This document shows positions 60,846 to 64,000 of a stretch of 64,000 bases of DNA, piece by piece (within the stretch, counting starts at the first letter, position 1; each line of letters begins with the position of its first letter). A model generated the notes under the pieces. The model had not been told where the DNA came from. It saw only the letters and a program-made list of their open reading frames with translations, and searched no databases. The position numbers and the translations under genes are program-made. The DNA is from Mycobacterium lentiflavum (GTDB lineage: Bacteria > Actinomycetota > Actinomycetes > Mycobacteriales > Mycobacteriaceae): NCBI RefSeq assembly GCF_022374895.2, contig NZ_CP092423.2, positions 1,798,001-1,862,000 of the forward strand, given 5' to 3'.

Positions 60846-60851
60846 TAAGAT
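60846..60851 (+). promoter_or_regulatory. -10 element, probably leaderless promoter of the DUF177 gene
   Basis: TAAGAT ends 7 nt before the ATG at 60859 with no ribosome site between, the layout of leaderless mycobacterial mRNAs. Confidence 0.5.
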
Positions 60852-60858
60852 TTTTGCC

Positions 60859-61455
60859 ATGGCGCGCGAACACAGCATGACTGCGCAGCATCATCCGGCT
60901 TCGCCGATGACGGTGGACGTCACCCGGCTCGGGCGACGACCGGGATCGATGGTGACGCTACGTCACACCGTGCCCAGCCCGTTGCGCATCGGATTGGACA
61001 TGATCGCGATCCCGCAGGGCGCTCCGCTGGACATGGATCTACGGGTCGAATCGGTGTCGGAAGGCGTGCTTGTCACCGGGACCGTGTCGGGGCCGACGGT
61101 CGGCGAGTGCTCGCGGTGCCTGACCGAGGTGCGCGGGAACGTGCAGGTTGGCTTGACCGAACTGTTCGCCTACCCGGACAGCACCACCGAGGCGACCACC
61201 GAGGAAGACGAGGTCGGCCGGGTCGTCGACGACCGCGTCGACCTCGAGCAGGCGATCATCGATGCCGTCGCACTCGACCTTCCGTTTGCACCGGTATGCC
61301 GACCGGATTGTCCCGGGTTGTGCCCGGAATGCGGCGTGCTGCTGGCCAACGACCCCAGCCACCACCACGACACCATCGATCCGCGGTGGGCCAAGCTGGT
61401 GGACATGCTCTCCGACGACGCCGCGGACTCCGACGCCTCGCGAGGTGACCGGTGA
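60859..61455 (+). CDS. YceD/DUF177 family metal-binding protein (Rv2926c-like)
   Basis: 198 aa. Belongs to the DUF177 family, linked in many bacteria to 50S ribosome or 23S rRNA metabolism and often beside rpmF; rpmF is not here. Two Cys motifs, ECSRC near residue 80 and [13 protein letters not shown] near 150, suggest a zinc site. The conserved core starts [14 protein letters not shown] chose ATG at 60859 because a -10 element sits 7 nt upstream; ATG at 60877 is an alternative. The stop overlaps the rnc start (GTGA). Confidence 0.88.
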   Translation: MAREHSMTAQHHPASPMTVDVTRLGRRPGSMVTLRHTVPSPLRIGLDMIAIPQGAPLDMDLRVESVSEGVLVTGTVSGPTVGECSRCLTEVRGNVQVGLTELFAYPDSTTEATTEEDEVGRVVDDRVDLEQAIIDAVALDLPFAPVCRPDCPGLCPECGVLLANDPSHHHDTIDPRWAKLVDMLSDDAADSDASRGDR

Positions 61456-62165
61456 CCTCGCGGCAACCACTGCTCGACGCGCTCGGGGTCGGCCTGCCCG
61501 AGGAGCTGCTGTCGTTGGCGTTGACCCACCGCAGCTACGCCTACGAGCATGGCGGACTGCCGACCAACGAGCGGCTGGAGTTTCTCGGCGACGCCGTGCT
61601 GGGCCTGACCGTCACCGACGAGCTCTACCACCGTCATCCCGACCGTTCCGAAGGCGACCTGGCCAAACTGCGCGCCAGTGTCGTCAACACCCAGGCGCTG
61701 GCCGATGTCGGGCGGCACCTGTGCGAAGGCGGGCTGGGCGTGCACCTGCTGCTGGGCCGCGGCGAAGCGAACACCGGTGGGGCCGACAAGTCGAGCATCC
61801 TGGCCGACGGCATGGAGTCGCTGCTCGGCGCGATCTACTTGGCACACGGCATCGAAACCGCACGCGAGGTGATCCTGCGGTTGTTCGGTGCGCTGCTCGA
61901 CGCCGCGCCGACGCTGGGCGCCGGACTGGACTGGAAGACCAGCCTGCAAGAGCTCACCGCGGCGCGCGGCATGGGCGCGCCGTCCTACCTGGTCACCTCC
62001 ACCGGCCCAGACCACGACAAGGAGTTCACCGCCGTGGTCGTCGTGATGGAGACCGAATACGGGTCGGGTGTCGGCCGGTCGAAGAAGGAAGCCGAGCAGA
62101 AGGCGGCCGCCGCGACCTGGAAAACGCTGGAAGCGTTGGACACCGCGGGGAAAACGCCCGTCTAG
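61452..62165 (+). CDS. rnc: Ribonuclease III
   Basis: 237 aa. Double-strand-specific endoribonuclease for rRNA and mRNA processing. RNase III domain with the signature [14 protein letters not shown] near residue 40 and the second acidic site [12 protein letters not shown] near 120; C-terminal dsRNA-binding domain about 155-230 ([28 protein letters not shown]). GTG start at 61452 overlaps the previous stop by 4 nt. Followed by mutM, as in M. tuberculosis. Confidence 0.96.
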   Translation: MTSRQPLLDALGVGLPEELLSLALTHRSYAYEHGGLPTNERLEFLGDAVLGLTVTDELYHRHPDRSEGDLAKLRASVVNTQALADVGRHLCEGGLGVHLLLGRGEANTGGADKSSILADGMESLLGAIYLAHGIETAREVILRLFGALLDAAPTLGAGLDWKTSLQELTAARGMGAPSYLVTSTGPDHDKEFTAVVVVMETEYGSGVGRSKKEAEQKAAAATWKTLEALDTAGKTPV

Positions 62166-62183
62166 ATGCCCGAGCTGCACTAG
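62166..62183 (+). repeat. Imperfect duplication of the mutM start making a 5-codon upstream frame
   Basis: ATG CCC GAG CTG CAC TAG (MPELH, stop) directly precedes ATG CCT GAA CTG of mutM (MPELP). The 18-bp block looks like a diverged tandem copy of the gene start. Ribosomes entering here would stop and could restart at the true ATG. Confidence 0.7.
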
Positions 62184-63032
62184 ATGCCTGAACTGCCCGA
62201 GGTCGAGGTGGTCCGCCGCGGCTTGCAGGCCCATGTAGTGGGCAAGACGATCACCGCGGTGCGGGTGCACCACCCCCGCGCGGTGCGCCGCCACGAGGCC
62301 GGGCCCGCCGACTTGACGGCCCGGCTGCTCGACGCGCGGATCGAGGGCACCGACCGGCGCGGCAAGTACTTGTGGCTGCTGCTCGACGGTGATGTCGCGC
62401 TGGTCGTTCACCTCGGCATGAGCGGGCAGATGCTGCTCGGCAGGGTGCCGCGGGCCGACCACGTCCGGATCTCCGCGCTGCTCGACGACGGCACCGTGCT
62501 GAGCTTCGCCGACCAGCGGACCTTCGGTGGCTGGATGCTGGCCGAACTCATAGAAACCGACGGCAGCGTGGTGCCGCAGCCCGTCGCGCACCTGGCGCGG
62601 GACCCGCTGGATCCCCGGTTCGACACCGATGCCGTCGTAAAAGTGTTGCGGGGCAAGCATTCCGAAATCAAACGCCAGCTGCTGGATCAGCAGGTGGTGT
62701 CCGGCATCGGCAATATCTATGCCGATGAAGCGTTGTGGCGGGCCAAAGTTCATGGTGCCCGGGTGGCGGACACGCTGACCCGCCGCCAGCTGACGGCCGT
62801 GCTGGAGGCCGCCGCGGAGGTGATGGGCGAGGCGCTCGCCAAGGGCGGGACCTCGTTCGATTCGCTGTATGTCAACGTCAACGGCGAATCGGGCTACTTC
62901 GACCGGTCGCTGGATGCCTATGGACGTGAAGGCAAAAGCTGCCGGCGCTGCGGCGCGGTGATCCGCCGCGAAAAGTTCATGAACCGCTCTTCGTTCTACT
63001 GTCCGCGGTGTCAGCCCCGGCCACGCCGTTAG
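62184..63032 (+). CDS. mutM: Formamidopyrimidine-DNA glycosylase (Fpg/MutM)
   Basis: 282 aa. Base-excision glycosylase/AP lyase for 8-oxoguanine and ring-opened purines. N-terminal [14 protein letters not shown], with catalytic Pro2 and Glu3; helix-two-turn-helix region with [13 protein letters not shown]-terminal zinc finger [13 protein letters not shown]...YCPRC (four Cys). All key residues present. It begins 18 nt after the rnc stop. A small duplicated start lies in that gap. Confidence 0.96.
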   Translation: MPELPEVEVVRRGLQAHVVGKTITAVRVHHPRAVRRHEAGPADLTARLLDARIEGTDRRGKYLWLLLDGDVALVVHLGMSGQMLLGRVPRADHVRISALLDDGTVLSFADQRTFGGWMLAELIETDGSVVPQPVAHLARDPLDPRFDTDAVVKVLRGKHSEIKRQLLDQQVVSGIGNIYADEALWRAKVHGARVADTLTRRQLTAVLEAAAEVMGEALAKGGTSFDSLYVNVNGESGYFDRSLDAYGREGKSCRRCGAVIRREKFMNRSSFYCPRCQPRPRR

Positions 63033-63049
63033 GATTTCTCGCGCAAAGC

Positions 63050-63083
63050 TGAGGCTATCCTCAGCATCGTGAGGTTATCCTTA
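63050..63083 (+). promoter_or_regulatory. Two DtxR/IdeR-type operator-like boxes, 20 bp apart, before feoA
   Basis: TGAGGCTATCCTCA (63050-63063) and TGAGGTTATCCTTA (63070-63083). The first has perfect 5-bp arms, the second nearly so, and they repeat at exactly 20 bp, two helical turns. The second contains TATCCT (63077-63082), usable as a -10, so binding would block feoAB transcription. The half sites resemble the AGG...CCT arms of DtxR-family iron or manganese regulator sites. Confidence 0.5.
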
Positions 63084-63117
63084 CCGGAATGATGAACCTC
63101 CGGTGTTGGGGCGGGCA

Positions 63118-63402
63118 ATGCGCGATTCGGCGCTAGATGCGGACCGTATTGCGGGTTCGCCGACCGTGCTGGCGCAGCTGTCGCCGGGCGAGCGGGCCAC
63201 GATCCTGGGCGTGACGCCGGCGGCCTCCGGCGTGGTGGCGGGCCGCCTGCGCCAGCTGGGATTTCGGCCCTCCTCCGACGTGCAGGTGATCCGCCGGGCA
63301 CCGCTGGGCGACCCGACCATCTACCGGGTTCAGGACACCGAACTATGCCTGCGCCGGCGCGAGGCGCAGTTGATCGAGGTCACCCCCGGGACCGACGCAT
63401 GA
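63118..63402 (+). CDS. feoA: FeoA-family ferrous iron transport protein
   Basis: 94 aa. Small SH3-like FeoA domain protein acting with the FeoB transporter at the membrane. Family pattern: SPGERATILGV, then GRLRQLGFRPSSDVQVIRRAPLGDP, and a C-terminal LRRREAQLIEV. Start ATG at 63118 (MRDSALDAD); GTG at 63103 is in frame and possible. The last codons overlap the feoB start (ATGA). The operator-like boxes at 63050-63083 suggest metal-responsive control. Confidence 0.88.
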   Translation: MRDSALDADRIAGSPTVLAQLSPGERATILGVTPAASGVVAGRLRQLGFRPSSDVQVIRRAPLGDPTIYRVQDTELCLRRREAQLIEVTPGTDA

Positions 63403-64000
63403 CGTCGTGCCACGAAGAAGGCGGTTCCGGGGTCGCCGTCGCGGGCAAGGCACGGATCGCCCTGGTGGGAAGCCCCAACGCGGGCAAGACTTCGGTGTTC
63501 AATCACCTGACCGGATTGCGGGCCAAGACCGGCAACTACCCGGGCGTCACCGTCGGGCGCAGCGTCGGCATCACCAAGGTCGACGGCGTCGAGGTTGCCA
63601 TCGAGGACCTGCCCGGTACCTACAGCCTCGACCCGATCAGCCCGGACGAGCAGGTGGTTTCCGACTTGTTGGGCGGACAGGTGTACGGCGACGGCCCGCC
63701 CGACGCGATCGTCATCGTCGCCGACGCCACCACGCTGCACCGCTCGGTGATTCTGCTGGCTCAGGTGCTGCGGCTTGACCTGCCGTGCCTGGTGGCGCTG
63801 ACCATGACCGACGAGCTGACCGCGCGCGGCGGCGGCATCTCCGTCGACGCGCTGGCGACGGCGCTGGGTGTCCCGGTGGTCGCGGTGGTGGCCAACCGTG
63901 GAGTGGGCATCGATACCCTGCGGGCCCAACTGGCGTGCTTCGACCGCTGGCTTCGGCCCCCGCTCCTGCCGCCGGGCGATGACGATGCCATCGACGGCTG
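63399..64000 (+). CDS. feoB: FeoB ferrous iron transporter, N-terminal GTPase part (3' end outside window)
   Basis: Open from ATG at 63399 to the window end, about 200 codons. The N-terminal G domain of FeoB is clear: G1 GSPNAGKTS, G2 GNYPGVTV, G3 DLPGTYSLDP. At G4 the usual NxxD (LNMxD) reads LTMTDE, with Thr for Asn. The membrane part lies outside. Translationally coupled to feoA by the ATGA overlap. Confidence 0.92.
   Translation, partial: MTSCHEEGGSGVAVAGKARIALVGSPNAGKTSVFNHLTGLRAKTGNYPGVTVGRSVGITKVDGVEVAIEDLPGTYSLDPISPDEQVVSDLLGGQVYGDGPPDAIVIVADATTLHRSVILLAQVLRLDLPCLVALTMTDELTARGGGISVDALATALGVPVVAVVANRGVGIDTLRAQLACFDRWLRPPLLPPGDDDAIDG

Overview
The window is high-GC actinobacterial DNA from a Mycobacterium, most likely a slow grower of the kind that carries a phthiocerol dimycocerosate (PDIM)-type lipid locus. 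The flanking genes and their order match the edges of the M. tuberculosis PDIM/PGL region read in reverse. On the left are pyc, rsmD and coaD (Rv2967c-Rv2965c) and an Rv2963-type permease. On the right are tesA, sepIVA, the DUF177 gene, rnc and mutM (Rv2928-Rv2924c), then feoA and feoB, which runs off the window. Species cannot be fixed from the sequence. Ortholog assignments come from recalled protein sequences, not from searches.

Layout. (1) 1-3473: pyc (5' truncated), rsmD, coaD. (2) 3491-5041: a DUF222/HNH (13E12-type) gene with a LexA-like box on its start codon. (3) 5178-22002: three + strand genes encoding a complete PUFA-synthase-type system: a PfaD-like enoyl reductase; KS-AT-4xACP-KR-DH; and KS-CLF-two FabA-type DH pairs-PKS-type DH-acyltransferase. 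The purU slot of M. tuberculosis is occupied by blocks 2 and 3. (4) 21996-23165: the permease, convergent with the PUFA genes. (5) 23712-31969: a fatty acyl-AMP ligase coupled to an ACP-KS-AT-DH-ER-KR-ACP synthase. (6) 58226-31998 on the minus strand: a pps-like operon of four synthases (ppsA/B-like, ppsC, ppsD, ppsE), drrA, drrB, drrC, papA5 and an Rv2953-type trans-acting enoyl reductase. Most gene joins are 1-4 nt overlaps. (7) 59000 onward: tesA and housekeeping genes.

How it may work. The pps-like operon should build a reduced polyketide diol- or alcohol-type lipid. PapA5 would esterify it and DrrABC would export it. The usual fadD26 in front of ppsA has collapsed to a 48-codon remnant containing a 12-bp minisatellite. 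The surviving FadD26-like ligase sits on the opposite strand with a second synthase that also starts with a PpsA-like ACP-KS. One KR-only module of the usual five-synthase line is missing. No mas, mmpL7, lppX or PGL glycosylation genes are visible here.

The PUFA synthase is the most unusual system. Its gene order and domain content, ending in a PlsC-like acyltransferase, resemble the myxobacterial pfa1-pfa2-pfa3 type. Its product in this organism is unknown to me. The four ACP domains are nearly identical at DNA level and use a C-poor codon style unlike the rest of the gene.
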